This document shows positions 1 through 8,345 of a DNA stretch of 30,706 bases, in pieces. This DNA is from CAISIP01 sp038247175 (GTDB lineage: Bacteria; Pseudomonadota; Gammaproteobacteria; Burkholderiales; Burkholderiaceae_C). The notes below the pieces were generated by a model, which was not told where the DNA came from, did not search any database, and saw only the letters and a program-made list of their open reading frames with translations. The stretch covers positions 1 to 30,706 of the forward strand of contig JBBRVD010000023.1 in assembly GCA_038247175.1 (NCBI GenBank), in the 5' to 3' direction. Position 1 is the first letter of the stretch; every line of letters starts with the position of its first letter. A program made the translations under genes and the position numbers.

Positions 1-2144
1 CCCAACACATAGCTGGGCCGCACGACCAGCGGATAACCCAGCTTGGCGGCCTTGTCGAGCGCATCAGCCTCGGTGCGCGCGGTGGCATTGGGCGGCTGGC
101 GCAGGCCCAGGGTGTGCAGCAACTGCTGAAAACGCTCGCGGTCTTCTGCTGCGTCGATCATGTCGGGGCTGGTACCGATGATGGGCACGCCATTGGCCTC
201 CAGGTCCAGTGCGAGCTTGAGCGGGGTCTGGCCGCCGTACTGGACGATGACGCCCAGCGGCTTTTCCTTGTCGACGATCTCCAGCACGTCTTCCAGCGTC
301 AAAGGCTCGAAATACAGTCGGTCGCTGGTGTCGTAATCGGTGGACACGGTCTCGGGATTGCAGTTGACCATGATGGTCTCGTAACCGTCGTCGCGCAAGG
401 CCAGCGCCGCATGCACGCAGCAGTAATCGAACTCGATTCCCTGCCCGATCCGGTTCGGCCCGCCGCCCAGCGCCATGATCTTCTTGCGGTCGGTCGGTGC
501 GGCCTCGCACTCGTCCTCATAGGTCGAATACAGGTACGCGGTGTTGGTCGGAAACTCCGCCGCGCAGGTATCGACGCGTTTGTAGACCGGTCGTACCCCC
601 AGCGCGCGGCGCAGCTTGCGGATCACGGTATCGGTGGTCTTGAGCTGGCGCGCCAGGCGGCGGTCGGAGAAGCCCTTGCGCTTGAGCGCACGCAGCGTGG
701 TCGCGTCGATATCGTCGAGCGACCGGGTTTCGAGCTCGAGCTCGATCTTGACGATCTCCTCGATCTGGGTCAGGAACCAGCGGTCGATCTTCGTCAATGC
801 AAACACTTCCTCGACACTCATGCCGAGCGCGAACGCATCGCCGACATACCAGATGCGCTCGGGTCCGGGTTCGCCGAGTTCCTTTTCCAGCACCTCGCGG
901 TCCTGCGTCTTCTCGTTCATGCCGTCGACGCCGACCTCCAGGCCACGCAAAGCCTTCTGGAACGACTCCTGAAAGGTGCGGCCGATCGCCATCACCTCGC
1001 CCACCGACTTCATCTGCGTTGTCAGACGCGCATCCGCGGTCGGGAACTTCTCGAACGCAAACCGGGGAATCTTGGTCACGACATAGTCGATGCTGGGCTC
1101 GAAACTCGCCGGCGTTGCGCCACCGGTGATCTCGTTGCGCAACTCGTCGAGCGTGTAACCCACCGCCAGCTTGGCCGCGATCTTGGCGATCGGAAACCCC
1201 GTCGCCTTCGAAGCCAGCGCGGAAGAACGGCTCACGCGCGGATTCATCTCGATCACCACCATGCGGCCGTCGTCCGGATTGATCGCGAACTGCACGTTGG
1301 AGCCACCGGTATCGACACCGATCTCGCGCAGCACGGCCAGCGAGGCATTGCGCAGGATCTGGTACTCACGGTCGGTCAAAGTCTGCGCCGGTGCCACGGT
1401 GATCGAGTCACCGGTATGCACACCCATCGGATCCAGATTCTCGATCGAACACACGATGATGCAGTTGTCGGCCTTGTCCCGTACCACCTCCATCTCGTAC
1501 TCTTTCCAGCCCAGCAGCGACTCCTCGATCAGCAGTTCTTTGGTCGGGGAAGCTTCCAGCCCGCGTTTACAGATGGTGTCGAATTCCTCGGCGTTGTAGG
1601 CTATGCCACCGCCGGTGCCGCCCAGCGTGAAGCTGGGACGAATCACGGTTGGAAATCCCACCGTCTTCTGTACGGCCCAGGCCTCGTCCATGCCGTGCGC
1701 GATGCCCGAGCGCGCCGAACCCAGGCCGATGCGGGTCATGGCCTGCTTGAACTTCAGCCGGTCTTCGGCCTTCTCGATCGCATCCGGACTGGCGCCGATC
1801 AGCTCGACCTGGTACTGGTTGAGCACGCCGTTGTGCCACAGGTCCAGCGCGCAGTTGAGCGCGGTCTGGCCGCCCATGGTCGGCAGGATCGCATCGGGCC
1901 GCTCCTTTGCAATGATCTTCTCGACCGTCTGCCAGGTGATCGGCTCGATATAGGTCACGTCGGCCGTGGCCGGATCGGTCATGATCGTGGCCGGGTTGCT
2001 GTTGATCAGGATGACCTTGAAACCCTCTTCCCGCAAGGCCTTGCAGGCCTGCACACCGGAGTAGTCGAATTCGCAGGCCTGGCCGATGACGATCGGCCCT
2101 GCGCCAATGATGAGGATGCTCTTGATATCGGTACGCTTAGGCAT
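1..2144 (-). CDS. carB: Carbamoyl-phosphate synthase large subunit (partial, C-terminus outside window)
   Basis: CarB makes carbamoyl phosphate from bicarbonate, ATP and the ammonia delivered by CarA, feeding pyrimidine and arginine synthesis. About 714 codons are visible, from an ATG at 2144 (protein begins MPKRTDIKSILIIGAGPIVI) to the left window edge. The first ATP-grasp half is complete, with the conserved stretches EFDYSG, NSNPATIMTD and MNPRVSRSSALASKATG. The oligomerisation region follows, then the start of the second synthetase half with GGGPNRIGQGIEFDYCC and NCNPETVSTD. The full family length is about 1070-1080 residues, so roughly the last third is missing only because the window ends. 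The start overlaps the carA stop by 8 bp, which points to translational coupling within a carAB operon. Identification is secure. Confidence 0.97.
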   Translation of the reverse strand, partial: MPKRTDIKSILIIGAGPIVIGQACEFDYSGVQACKALREEGFKVILINSNPATIMTDPATADVTYIEPITWQTVEKIIAKERPDAILPTMGGQTALNCALDLWHNGVLNQYQVELIGASPDAIEKAEDRLKFKQAMTRIGLGSARSGIAHGMDEAWAVQKTVGFPTVIRPSFTLGGTGGGIAYNAEEFDTICKRGLEASPTKELLIEESLLGWKEYEMEVVRDKADNCIIVCSIENLDPMGVHTGDSITVAPAQTLTDREYQILRNASLAVLREIGVDTGGSNVQFAINPDDGRMVVIEMNPRVSRSSALASKATGFPIAKIAAKLAVGYTLDELRNEITGGATPASFEPSIDYVVTKIPRFAFEKFPTADARLTTQMKSVGEVMAIGRTFQESFQKALRGLEVGVDGMNEKTQDREVLEKELGEPGPERIWYVGDAFALGMSVEEVFALTKIDRWFLTQIEEIVKIELELETRSLDDIDATTLRALKRKGFSDRRLARQLKTTDTVIRKLRRALGVRPVYKRVDTCAAEFPTNTAYLYSTYEDECEAAPTDRKKIMALGGGPNRIGQGIEFDYCCVHAALALRDDGYETIMVNCNPETVSTDYDTSDRLYFEPLTLEDVLEIVDKEKPLGVIVQYGGQTPLKLALDLEANGVPIIGTSPDMIDAAEDRERFQQLLHTLGLRQPPNATARTEADALDKAAKLGYPLVVRPSYVL

Positions 2145-3339
2145 TGTGGCTCCGGCTGGGCGACTCCATGAGCGCGATAAAGCGCTCGAACAGGTAGGCA
2201 ATGTCGTGTGGACCCGGAGACGCCTCCGGATGCCCCTGGAAACACAGCGCCGGGCGGTCCGTACGCCGCAGGCCCTGCAGCGTGCCATCGAACAGACTCA
2301 CATGGGTGGCCACCAGATTCGGCGGCAGGCTGTCTGCATCGACCGCGAAGCCGTGGTTCTGGCTGGTGATGCTGACGCGACCGGTGTCGACGTCCTTCAC
2401 CGGGTGGTTGGCTCCGTGGTGGCCGAACTTCATCTTGAAGGTTCGGGCACCGGAGGCCAGCGCCATGATCTGGTGGCCCAGGCAGATACCAAAGATGGGT
2501 ATCTGCGCATCGAGTAGCTCGCGGACCGCCGTGATCGCGTAGTCGCAAGGCTCGGGGTCACCGGGTCCGTTGGACAGGAAAATGCCGTCGGGTTTGAGCG
2601 CCAGTGCCTGCCGCGCGCTGGTGCTCGCCGGTACAACCGAGACCTTGCAACCCCGCGCCGCCAGCATGCGCAGGATGTTGCGCTTGACGCCGAAGTCGTA
2701 GGCGACGACATGAAATCGCGGATCGGACAGGACACCGAAACCCGGGCCGCCCTGGCCTGGCTTGGCGCCCAGCGACCACTCGGTCTGGGTCCATTCATAC
2801 GGTTGGCGAGTCGTCACAACGCGGGCCAGGTCCAACCCGCCCATCGACGGCGCCGACCGGGCCTTGTCGACCGCCTGGGCGATCAGCGCGTCGGTCAAGG
2901 CATGCCCCGCCGCCAGCGCCAGGATGCAGCCGTTCTGGGCTCCCTGGCTGCGGATCTGGCGTGTGAGCTTGCGGGTGTCGATATTGGCAATGGCGACCGT
3001 GTTCTCGGCTGCCAGGTAGGTCTGCAACGAGCCCATCGCTCGGAAGTTGGACACGACGGCCGGCAGGTCGCGGATGACCAGCCCCGCGGCCTGCACCTTG
3101 CTCGATTCCATGTCGTCGGTATTGACGCCATAGTTGCCGATGTGCGGATACGTCAGGGTGACGATTTGCTGACAGTAGCTCGGATCGGTCAATATTTCCT
3201 GGTACCCCGTCATCGAGGTATTGAACACGACTTCTCCGACACACTCGCCGGTGACGCCGATCGAATCGCCCAGGTAAATCGTGCCGTCAGCGAGCGCCAG
3301 TATGGCGGGAGGTTTGTTTCCCTTGAGAGACAAAAGCAC
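2137..3339 (-). CDS. carA: Carbamoyl-phosphate synthase small subunit (glutaminase)
   Basis: CarA hydrolyses glutamine and channels ammonia to CarB. With the chosen start it is 400 residues, close to the usual 380-400. The N-terminal CPSase domain (about residues 10-150) contains GEVVFNTSMTGYQEI. The C-terminal class I glutamine amidotransferase domain carries the nucleophile Cys286 in FGICLGHQ and the catalytic pair His370/Glu372 in FQGHPEAS. The start is a GTG at 3339 with GGAG six bases upstream; homology also begins just after it. An upstream ATG at 3465 would add 42 residues with no family similarity and would lie within a few bases of the predicted transcription start. A TTG at 3333 is a second possible start. 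Confidence 0.95.
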   Translation of the reverse strand: MLLSLKGNKPPAILALADGTIYLGDSIGVTGECVGEVVFNTSMTGYQEILTDPSYCQQIVTLTYPHIGNYGVNTDDMESSKVQAAGLVIRDLPAVVSNFRAMGSLQTYLAAENTVAIANIDTRKLTRQIRSQGAQNGCILALAAGHALTDALIAQAVDKARSAPSMGGLDLARVVTTRQPYEWTQTEWSLGAKPGQGGPGFGVLSDPRFHVVAYDFGVKRNILRMLAARGCKVSVVPASTSARQALALKPDGIFLSNGPGDPEPCDYAITAVRELLDAQIPIFGICLGHQIMALASGARTFKMKFGHHGANHPVKDVDTGRVSITSQNHGFAVDADSLPPNLVATHVSLFDGTLQGLRRTDRPALCFQGHPEASPGPHDIAYLFERFIALMESPSRSHNA

Positions 3340-3474
3340 GGGGATCTCCGGATTGATTTCGGGTACTCCCAAGCATCCCCGCGGCTGGGCTCTGGATGCT
3401 GCCAGGTGGCTGCTCTCTAAAGGGGGATTTGGTGCGGGATCCGCTTGGGGCGATCGCTTTCGCAAAAGCCCTGC

Positions 3475-3480
3475 ATTATA
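3475..3480 (-). promoter_or_regulatory. Predicted carAB promoter (-10 element)
   Basis: Read on the minus strand the hexamer is TATAAT, a perfect sigma-70 -10 box. A weak -35 candidate (TCGGTT) lies 17 bp upstream at 3498-3503. Transcription would begin near 3468 and give a leader of about 130 nt before the carA GTG. The position, in the 186-bp gap between the end of the preceding operon and carA, fits a separate carAB transcription unit. This is inferred from sequence only. Confidence 0.6.
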
Positions 3481-3525
3481 GCCCAGCCCCCCGGGTGAAC
3501 CGAGGCGAAACGGCTTCCAAGCGCC

Positions 3526-4314
3526 TCAGCGCCGGCAGGCCACGGCACTCGCATGCAGGCATATGGCGGCTGCCGCGGCGACATTGAGGGACTCCTGGCC
3601 TCCGGGCTGTCCGATCCGGCACCACAGCCGGGCCTGCCTGGACAGCGCATCGCTCAGACCCTGCCCTTCATGGCCGAAAACCCAGGCGCAAGGCCATGGC
3701 AACACGCAGGTGTGGACCGGTTCGCCCCGGTGCGAACTGGTCGCAATCACCGGAAGGTCCAGGCCGTCCAGCGCCGCCGGCTCCAGCGACTCCACCAGAT
3801 GCAGTCCGAAATGGGCGCCCATGCCAGCGCGCAGCACCTTGGGCGACCACAGGGCGGCACTGCCCTTGAGCGCGATCACCTGACTGAAGCCGAGTGCCGC
3901 GGCGCTGCGCAGGATGGAGCCGACATTGCCCGCGTCCTGCACCCGATCGAGTACTACCGAGGCCACGCCCGACTGCAGATGCGCAGCCTGGGACAGATCG
4001 ATGACGAAACCCATGCGGGCTGGGGACTCCAGTGCGCTGACCTCGTCGAACAAGCCGTCGGGCACGACCAACACGCGGGTCCGCTCCAGGTCCCACGCGC
4101 TGGCCGCCCCACTCCAGACCGACTCGGCGAAGACGGCCAATGCGGGTACCACACCATGATCGCACGCAGCACGGCACAGGTGATCGCCCTCGAGCCAGAC
4201 CTGGCCGAGCTTGCGGTACGCCAGATTGTCGCGCGCCAGGCGGCGCACCGTCTTGACCACGGCGTTGTCGCGCGAAGCGACATGGCTGACGCGCGGGCCG
4301 GGGGGCTCGGTCAC
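3526..4314 (-). CDS. TrmH-family (SpoU) RNA 2'-O-ribose methyltransferase
   Basis: This is a SPOUT-class S-adenosylmethionine-dependent enzyme that should methylate a ribose 2'-OH in rRNA or tRNA. The 262-residue protein has an N-terminal substrate-binding region (about 1-100) and then the three SpoU motifs: motif 1 LDRVQDAGNVGSILRSAAAL with the conserved Asn and Arg, motif 2 WVFGHEGQGLS, and motif 3 IGQPGGQESLNVAAAAAIC. Together they form the knotted cofactor site. The start is a GTG whose GTGA overlaps the rnhB stop codon, so it is translationally coupled as the last gene of the long operon. The exact target is not visible; an RlmB-like or TrmH-like role are both possible, so no symbol is given. 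Confidence 0.88.
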   Translation of the reverse strand: MTEPPGPRVSHVASRDNAVVKTVRRLARDNLAYRKLGQVWLEGDHLCRAACDHGVVPALAVFAESVWSGAASAWDLERTRVLVVPDGLFDEVSALESPARMGFVIDLSQAAHLQSGVASVVLDRVQDAGNVGSILRSAAALGFSQVIALKGSAALWSPKVLRAGMGAHFGLHLVESLEPAALDGLDLPVIATSSHRGEPVHTCVLPWPCAWVFGHEGQGLSDALSRQARLWCRIGQPGGQESLNVAAAAAICLHASAVACRR

Positions 4315-4928
4315 AACAGCACCTGCGCCACCGGAGAGAAGCTGCGCCGGTGCTCCGGACAGGCACCCAGCCGGCGCAATGCCGCCAGGTGCTGGACCGT
4401 GCCGTATCCCTTGTGTTCAGCAAACCCGTAGCCCGGATACTGGGCATGTAACTGCGCACACCAGCGGTCGCGGTGTACCTTGGCCACGATGGAAGCGGCC
4501 GAGATCGCGGGCACCCGCGCGTCGCCATCGATCACCGCCTCGGCGTGCACCCTGAGCACAGGTATCCGGTTTCCGTCAATCAGTACCCGGGCCGGTGTCA
4601 GCCGCAAGCCCTCGATCGCCCGGCGCATCGCCAGCATCGTGGCCTGCAGGATGTTGAGCCGATCGATCTCCTGCACCGACGCCGAGCCGACCGCGCAACA
4701 CAAGGCGCGGGCGCAGATCAGGTCGAACAGGCGCTCGCGCTGGGCCGCGCTGAGTTTCTTGGAGTCGGCCAGGCCGGCGATCGGATTGCGCTCGTCCAGG
4801 ATGACGGCCGCGGCCACGACCAGACCGGCAAGGGGCCCGCGCCCGGCTTCGTCGACACCGGCGACAAGCCCGGACCCTTCCCAGGGTAAAGCGACTTGCT
4901 CAGGACTGAAGGATTTTTTCGATGGCAT
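4311..4928 (-). CDS. rnhB: Ribonuclease HII
   Basis: RNase HII cuts the RNA strand of RNA-DNA hybrids and starts removal of single ribonucleotides from DNA. The 205-residue protein has the family's four acidic metal ligands: Asp26 and Glu27 in GVDEAGRGPLAG, Asp118 in LIDGN and Asp136. ADSKKLS and ISAASIVAKVHRD are also present. The start is the ATG at 4928, because similarity begins just after it (WEGSGLVAGVDEAGRG); longer readings enter lpxB out of frame. The gene overlaps the lpxB 3' end by 29 bp and the following methyltransferase by 4 bp. The lpxB-rnhB order is widespread in proteobacteria. Confidence 0.95.
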   Translation of the reverse strand: MPSKKSFSPEQVALPWEGSGLVAGVDEAGRGPLAGLVVAAAVILDERNPIAGLADSKKLSAAQRERLFDLICARALCCAVGSASVQEIDRLNILQATMLAMRRAIEGLRLTPARVLIDGNRIPVLRVHAEAVIDGDARVPAISAASIVAKVHRDRWCAQLHAQYPGYGFAEHKGYGTVQHLAALRRLGACPEHRRSFSPVAQVLL

Positions 4929-6078
4929 CGGTGGCACGCCGGGAAGTATCACATTGCAGTTGCAGATGCAACGCATCGAACCGGGTCTGCAGCGCGAGGA
5001 CCCGCTGGGGCGTGTCCATCCATTGGCCCACTGCAGCGGCCAACGCCTGGGGGGTGGCCTTCTCCTGCAGCAGTTCCGGCACCACGAAATCACGACAAAG
5101 AATGTTGGGCAGACCGACCCAGGGCTGCAGCCGCTTGCGCCGCATGATCTGCCAGGACAACCAGTGCATGTGATAGGCGATCACCATGGGCCTCTTGAAC
5201 AGCGCTGCCTCCAGCGTCGCCGTGCCACTGGCGATCAGTGTCACGTCGCAGGCCGCCAGCGCTGCATGGGACTGCCCTGCGAGGATTCTCAGCCGACCGG
5301 ACAAGCCAGCGGCACCGGCGATCCGCTCGACCATCGGCACCAGCGAGGGCACCGTCGGTACGACGCATTGCAGTTGCGGGCGCTCAAGTTGCAACAGGGC
5401 CGCTGCGGCAAAAAAACGCCCGGCAAGAGATTCGATTTCCGATCGGCGACTACCCGGCAGGATGGCCAGCACGGGCGCATCCGGCCGCAAGCCCAGCGCC
5501 GCGCGGGCCGCCGCCCGGTCGGCCCGCATCGGGATGACGTCGGCCAGAGGATGCCCGACATAGGTCGCGGCGATGCCATGCGCATGCAGCAGCGCGGGCT
5601 CGAACGGAAAAAGGCATAGCACATGGTCTGCGCTGGAGCGGATCTTGTCGATCCGACGCGCGCGCCAGGCCCACACCGAGGGGCAGACAAAATGCACCGT
5701 GCGAACGCCGCGACGCCGCAGGTCGTATTCAAGGGCGAGGTTGAAATCCGGCGCATCGACGCCCACGAACAGGTCTGGCGGCTGCCTCAGCAAGCGCTCG
5801 CGCAACCGAGCGCGGATGGCAACGATGTGTCGGTAGTGGCGCAGCACCTCGACATAACCCCGCACCGCCAGCGCATCGCTCGGCCACCAGGCGCTGAAGC
5901 CATGCGATGCCATTTGCGCGCCGCCAATACCCATGCAGACGAGATGCGGCCAACGATGCCGCATGCCCCCCAGCAGCAGGCCGGCCAGCAGGTCGCCGGA
6001 CGTCTCGCCCGCCACCATCGCCACCCGCGGCCAGGCTACGACCGGCTCGATGCGCCCTGGCGGCACCATTGCTGTCAT
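4900..6078 (-). CDS. lpxB: Lipid-A-disaccharide synthase
   Basis: LpxB is a peripheral inner-membrane GT19 glycosyltransferase. It joins UDP-2,3-diacylglucosamine to lipid X to form the tetra-acyl disaccharide precursor of lipid A. The 392-residue protein has the N-terminal MVAGETSGDLLAG, the central VGVDAPDFNL and FVCPSVWAWR, VGHPLAD, the nucleotide-binding ILPGSRRSEI, and the C-terminal ASGTATLEAALFKRPMVIAY. All are family hallmarks and the length is usual. The chosen ATG lies 7 bases after the lpxA stop codon; a second ATG three codons later (6069) is also possible. The 3' end overlaps rnhB by 29 bp. Confidence 0.96.
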   Translation of the reverse strand: MTAMVPPGRIEPVVAWPRVAMVAGETSGDLLAGLLLGGMRHRWPHLVCMGIGGAQMASHGFSAWWPSDALAVRGYVEVLRHYRHIVAIRARLRERLLRQPPDLFVGVDAPDFNLALEYDLRRRGVRTVHFVCPSVWAWRARRIDKIRSSADHVLCLFPFEPALLHAHGIAATYVGHPLADVIPMRADRAAARAALGLRPDAPVLAILPGSRRSEIESLAGRFFAAAALLQLERPQLQCVVPTVPSLVPMVERIAGAAGLSGRLRILAGQSHAALAACDVTLIASGTATLEAALFKRPMVIAYHMHWLSWQIMRRKRLQPWVGLPNILCRDFVVPELLQEKATPQALAAAVGQWMDTPQRVLALQTRFDALHLQLQCDTSRRATDAIEKILQS

Positions 6079-6084
6079 CCGCTG

Positions 6085-6879
6085 CTATCGAACAATGCCG
6101 CGTCGCGGTGCCACGCCAGCCAGGAACGTGCCCATCTCGGCCACATCGGGCCGTGCCGACGGATAGTCGCCAGCCAGGTCGTTGATCGCGCGGCGCGCTT
6201 GCTCCAGCGTCAGATCGTCGCGGTACAGGAGCTTGTGCATGGCCTTGACGGCGGCCAGCCGTTCGGCCGAGAAGCCGCGCCGGCGCAAGCCCTCGTAATT
6301 CATCGAACGGGCGGCAGCTGGCTGCCCCTGGCACATCACGAACGGCGGAAGGTCGGCAAACAGCAACGAACACATCGCCGTCATGCTGTGCGCGCCAACG
6401 CGCACGAACTGGTGCACGACGGTGAAGCCGCCCAAAATGGCCCAGTCGTCCACCTGCACATGACCCGCGAGCTGGGCGTTGTTGGCGAAGATGGTGTTGC
6501 TGCCGACCTGGCAATCGTGCGCCAGATGCACGTAGGCCATGATCCAGTTGTCGTCGCCGACCCGGGTCACGCCGGCATCGCCGGGAGATCCGATGTTGAA
6601 GGTGCAGAACTCGCGGATCGTGTTGCGATCGCCGATGCGCAGCTCGCAGGGCTCACCGGCGTACTTCTTGTCTTGCGGAATGGCACCCAGCGAGTTGAAC
6701 TGGAACACACGGTTGTCGCACCCGATGGTGGTGTGGCCCTCGATGACGCAATGGGCGCCCACCGTGGTTCCAGCACCGACACGCACATGGGGGCCGATGA
6801 CGGCATAGGGTCCGATGACGACCGAGGAGTCGATCTGTGCGCGCGGATCGACGATGGCCGTGGAATGGATATTCTGCAC
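6085..6879 (-). CDS. lpxA: UDP-N-acetylglucosamine O-acyltransferase (lipid A step 1)
   Basis: LpxA transfers a 3-hydroxyacyl chain from acyl carrier protein to the 3-OH of UDP-GlcNAc, the first step of lipid A synthesis. The 264-residue protein is a left-handed beta-helix of hexapeptide repeats (about residues 1-185) with a helical C-terminal domain. The catalytic base is His121 in HLAHDCQVG, which aligns with E. coli His125. Counting 48 residues on, as in E. coli (Gly173), gives Met169 at the acyl-length ruler position, as in Pseudomonas aeruginosa LpxA; this predicts a short 3-hydroxyacyl chain. The start is a GTG at 6879, 21 bp after fabZ, with no strong ribosome-binding site, so expression probably relies on coupling. 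Confidence 0.96.
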   Translation of the reverse strand: MQNIHSTAIVDPRAQIDSSVVIGPYAVIGPHVRVGAGTTVGAHCVIEGHTTIGCDNRVFQFNSLGAIPQDKKYAGEPCELRIGDRNTIREFCTFNIGSPGDAGVTRVGDDNWIMAYVHLAHDCQVGSNTIFANNAQLAGHVQVDDWAILGGFTVVHQFVRVGAHSMTAMCSLLFADLPPFVMCQGQPAAARSMNYEGLRRRGFSAERLAAVKAMHKLLYRDDLTLEQARRAINDLAGDYPSARPDVAEMGTFLAGVAPRRGIVR

Positions 6880-6900
6880 GCGAAGGTCGGGCAGGCGTGC

Positions 6901-7338
6901 CTAGGCAATGGTGCGCATCGTGCAGAGCAGGTCGGCCTCCACGGCCAATTCCCCGCCCACCATGGCGCGCGACTTGAACTTGAAAATGCCGGCCTTCATG
7001 CGGTCGAGTTGCACATGCAGCATCAGTTGATCCCCGGGCTCGACCGGGCGCTTGAATCTGGCCCCATCGATACCGGCGAAGTAATACACGGTCTTGTCGT
7101 CGGGCGTCACGCCCAAGGTGTCGAACGCCAGCAAGGCGGCAGCCTGCGCGAGGGCTTCGAGCATCAGCACACCGGGCATGACCGGTCGATGCGGAAAATG
7201 ACCGGTGAAAAATGGCTCATTCATCGACACGTTCTTCAAGGCAACGATGCTCTTGCCCTTGTCGAGTTCGACCACCCGATCGACCAGCAGGAACGGATAT
7301 CGGTGCGGTAGTTGCTTGAGTATCTGGTGGATGTCCAT
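6901..7338 (-). CDS. fabZ: 3-hydroxyacyl-ACP dehydratase FabZ
   Basis: FabZ dehydrates 3-hydroxyacyl-ACP in type II fatty acid synthesis and competes with LpxA and LpxD for 3-hydroxyacyl-ACP, which suits its place between lpxD and lpxA. The hotdog-fold protein is about 145 residues. It has the catalytic His in FFTGHFPHRPVMPGVLMLE and the paired Glu in MLEALAQ. PHRYPFLLVDRV near the N-terminus and the FAGIDGARFKRPVEPGD strand are typical. Two adjacent ATG codons (7341 and 7338) overlap the lpxD stop in an ATGATG context, giving either a 4-bp or 1-bp overlap. I list the second; the first would add one Met. Confidence 0.96.
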   Translation of the reverse strand: MDIHQILKQLPHRYPFLLVDRVVELDKGKSIVALKNVSMNEPFFTGHFPHRPVMPGVLMLEALAQAAALLAFDTLGVTPDDKTVYYFAGIDGARFKRPVEPGDQLMLHVQLDRMKAGIFKFKSRAMVGGELAVEADLLCTMRTIA

Positions 7339-8324
7339 CATGGCGTCGAATGGTTCTGAAGGCCCTTTTCAAGCGCGCGCATGCGCTCGCGCAGCTGGTG
7401 CAACCGCTTGAGTACGGCTGCGTTCTTCTCCCACTGCGCATTGTCGTCGATCGGGAACAGCCCGGTGTAGTGGCCAGCCTTGTGGATCGAGCGGGTCACC
7501 ACCGACGCCGCGGAGATGTTCACATGGTCCGCAACGACGAGATGGCCGAGCACCACGGCGGCGCCTCCGATGGTGCAGAACGCGCCGATGGTGGCAGACC
7601 CGGCGACACCGACGCAGGCGGCCATGGCGGTATGGCGCCCGACGCGGACGTTGTGCCCGATCTGGATCAGGTTGTCGAGTTTCACGCCGTCCTCGATGAC
7701 GGTGTCATCCAGCGCCCCACGGTCGATACAGGTGTTGGCGCCGATCTCGACATCGTCGCCGATCAGGACGGCACCGAGTTGCTCGATCTTTTCCCAGCGA
7801 CCCTCATCTGGCGCAAAGCCGAAACCATCGGCACCGATGACGACGCCGCTGTGCAACAGACAGCGCGCGCCGATGCGACAGTCCTCGCCGACGGTCACCC
7901 GCGACTTGAGCACCGTGCCCGCGCCGATTCGGACACCCCGTTCGACCACGCACAGCGGGCCGATCGACACGGACTCATCGATGATGGCTTGCGGGTCGAT
8001 GATCGCGCTGGCATGAATCGCCGGCGGCTCGGCGCCACGGACCTGGCGTCGCCAGATCTGTGTCACCCGGGCGAAGTAGAGGTAGGGATTCTCCGTGACG
8101 ATACAGGCGCCGCGCGAGCGCGCCGGCGCCTCGAGTTCAGGTGCAACAACGACGCACAATGCCCGCGTCGCGGACAGCTGTTGCCGATACCGCGGATTGC
8201 TGACAAAACTCAACTGGTCAGGCTGCGCCGAACCCAGGGAGCCAAGACCGCTCAGGACCGCAGCGCGATCACCGTGAAGCACGCCGCCCAGCGCATCGAC
8301 AATATTTCCGAGGGTCAGCGCCAC
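7338..8324 (-). CDS. lpxD: UDP-3-O-(3-hydroxyacyl)glucosamine N-acyltransferase
   Basis: LpxD adds the N-linked 3-hydroxyacyl chain to the 2-amino group of UDP-3-O-acyl-glucosamine, the third step of lipid A synthesis. The 328-residue protein has an N-terminal uridine-binding domain (about 1-100) with LSFVSNPRYRQQL, and a central hexapeptide-repeat beta-helix (about 103-290) with the catalytic His224 in QIGHNVRVG. A C-terminal helical arm follows GHYTGLFPIDD. GVVIGADGFGFAPDEG is a strong family signature. The start is a GTG at 8324, 21 bp after skp, in a GGCAG context eight to nine bases upstream. The last codons overlap the start of fabZ. Confidence 0.95.
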   Translation of the reverse strand: MALTLGNIVDALGGVLHGDRAAVLSGLGSLGSAQPDQLSFVSNPRYRQQLSATRALCVVVAPELEAPARSRGACIVTENPYLYFARVTQIWRRQVRGAEPPAIHASAIIDPQAIIDESVSIGPLCVVERGVRIGAGTVLKSRVTVGEDCRIGARCLLHSGVVIGADGFGFAPDEGRWEKIEQLGAVLIGDDVEIGANTCIDRGALDDTVIEDGVKLDNLIQIGHNVRVGRHTAMAACVGVAGSATIGAFCTIGGAAVVLGHLVVADHVNISAASVVTRSIHKAGHYTGLFPIDDNAQWEKNAAVLKRLHQLRERMRALEKGLQNHSTP

Positions 8325-8345
8325 GCGAACACTGCCTCGACAGGG

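Noticed and set aside
114..2171. Very long plus-strand open frame opposite carB (685 codons), with similar ones opposite lpxB/lpxA (5623-7311), lpxD/skp (7350-8864) and bamA (9482-11191)
   Set aside because: Each lies fully antisense to a gene with clear family motifs. High-GC codon bias leaves few stops on the other strand, and the translated products are rich in Arg, His and Gln with no recognisable domains.
3340..3465. carA start at ATG 3465
   Set aside because: It has no family similarity, lies at the predicted transcription start, and a GTG with a good ribosome-binding site is available at 3339.
3502..3527. Inverted repeat GAGGCG/CGCCTC at the end of the methyltransferase gene as a terminator
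   Set aside because: The 14-nt loop is large, there is no T run after it, and it overlaps the stop codon.
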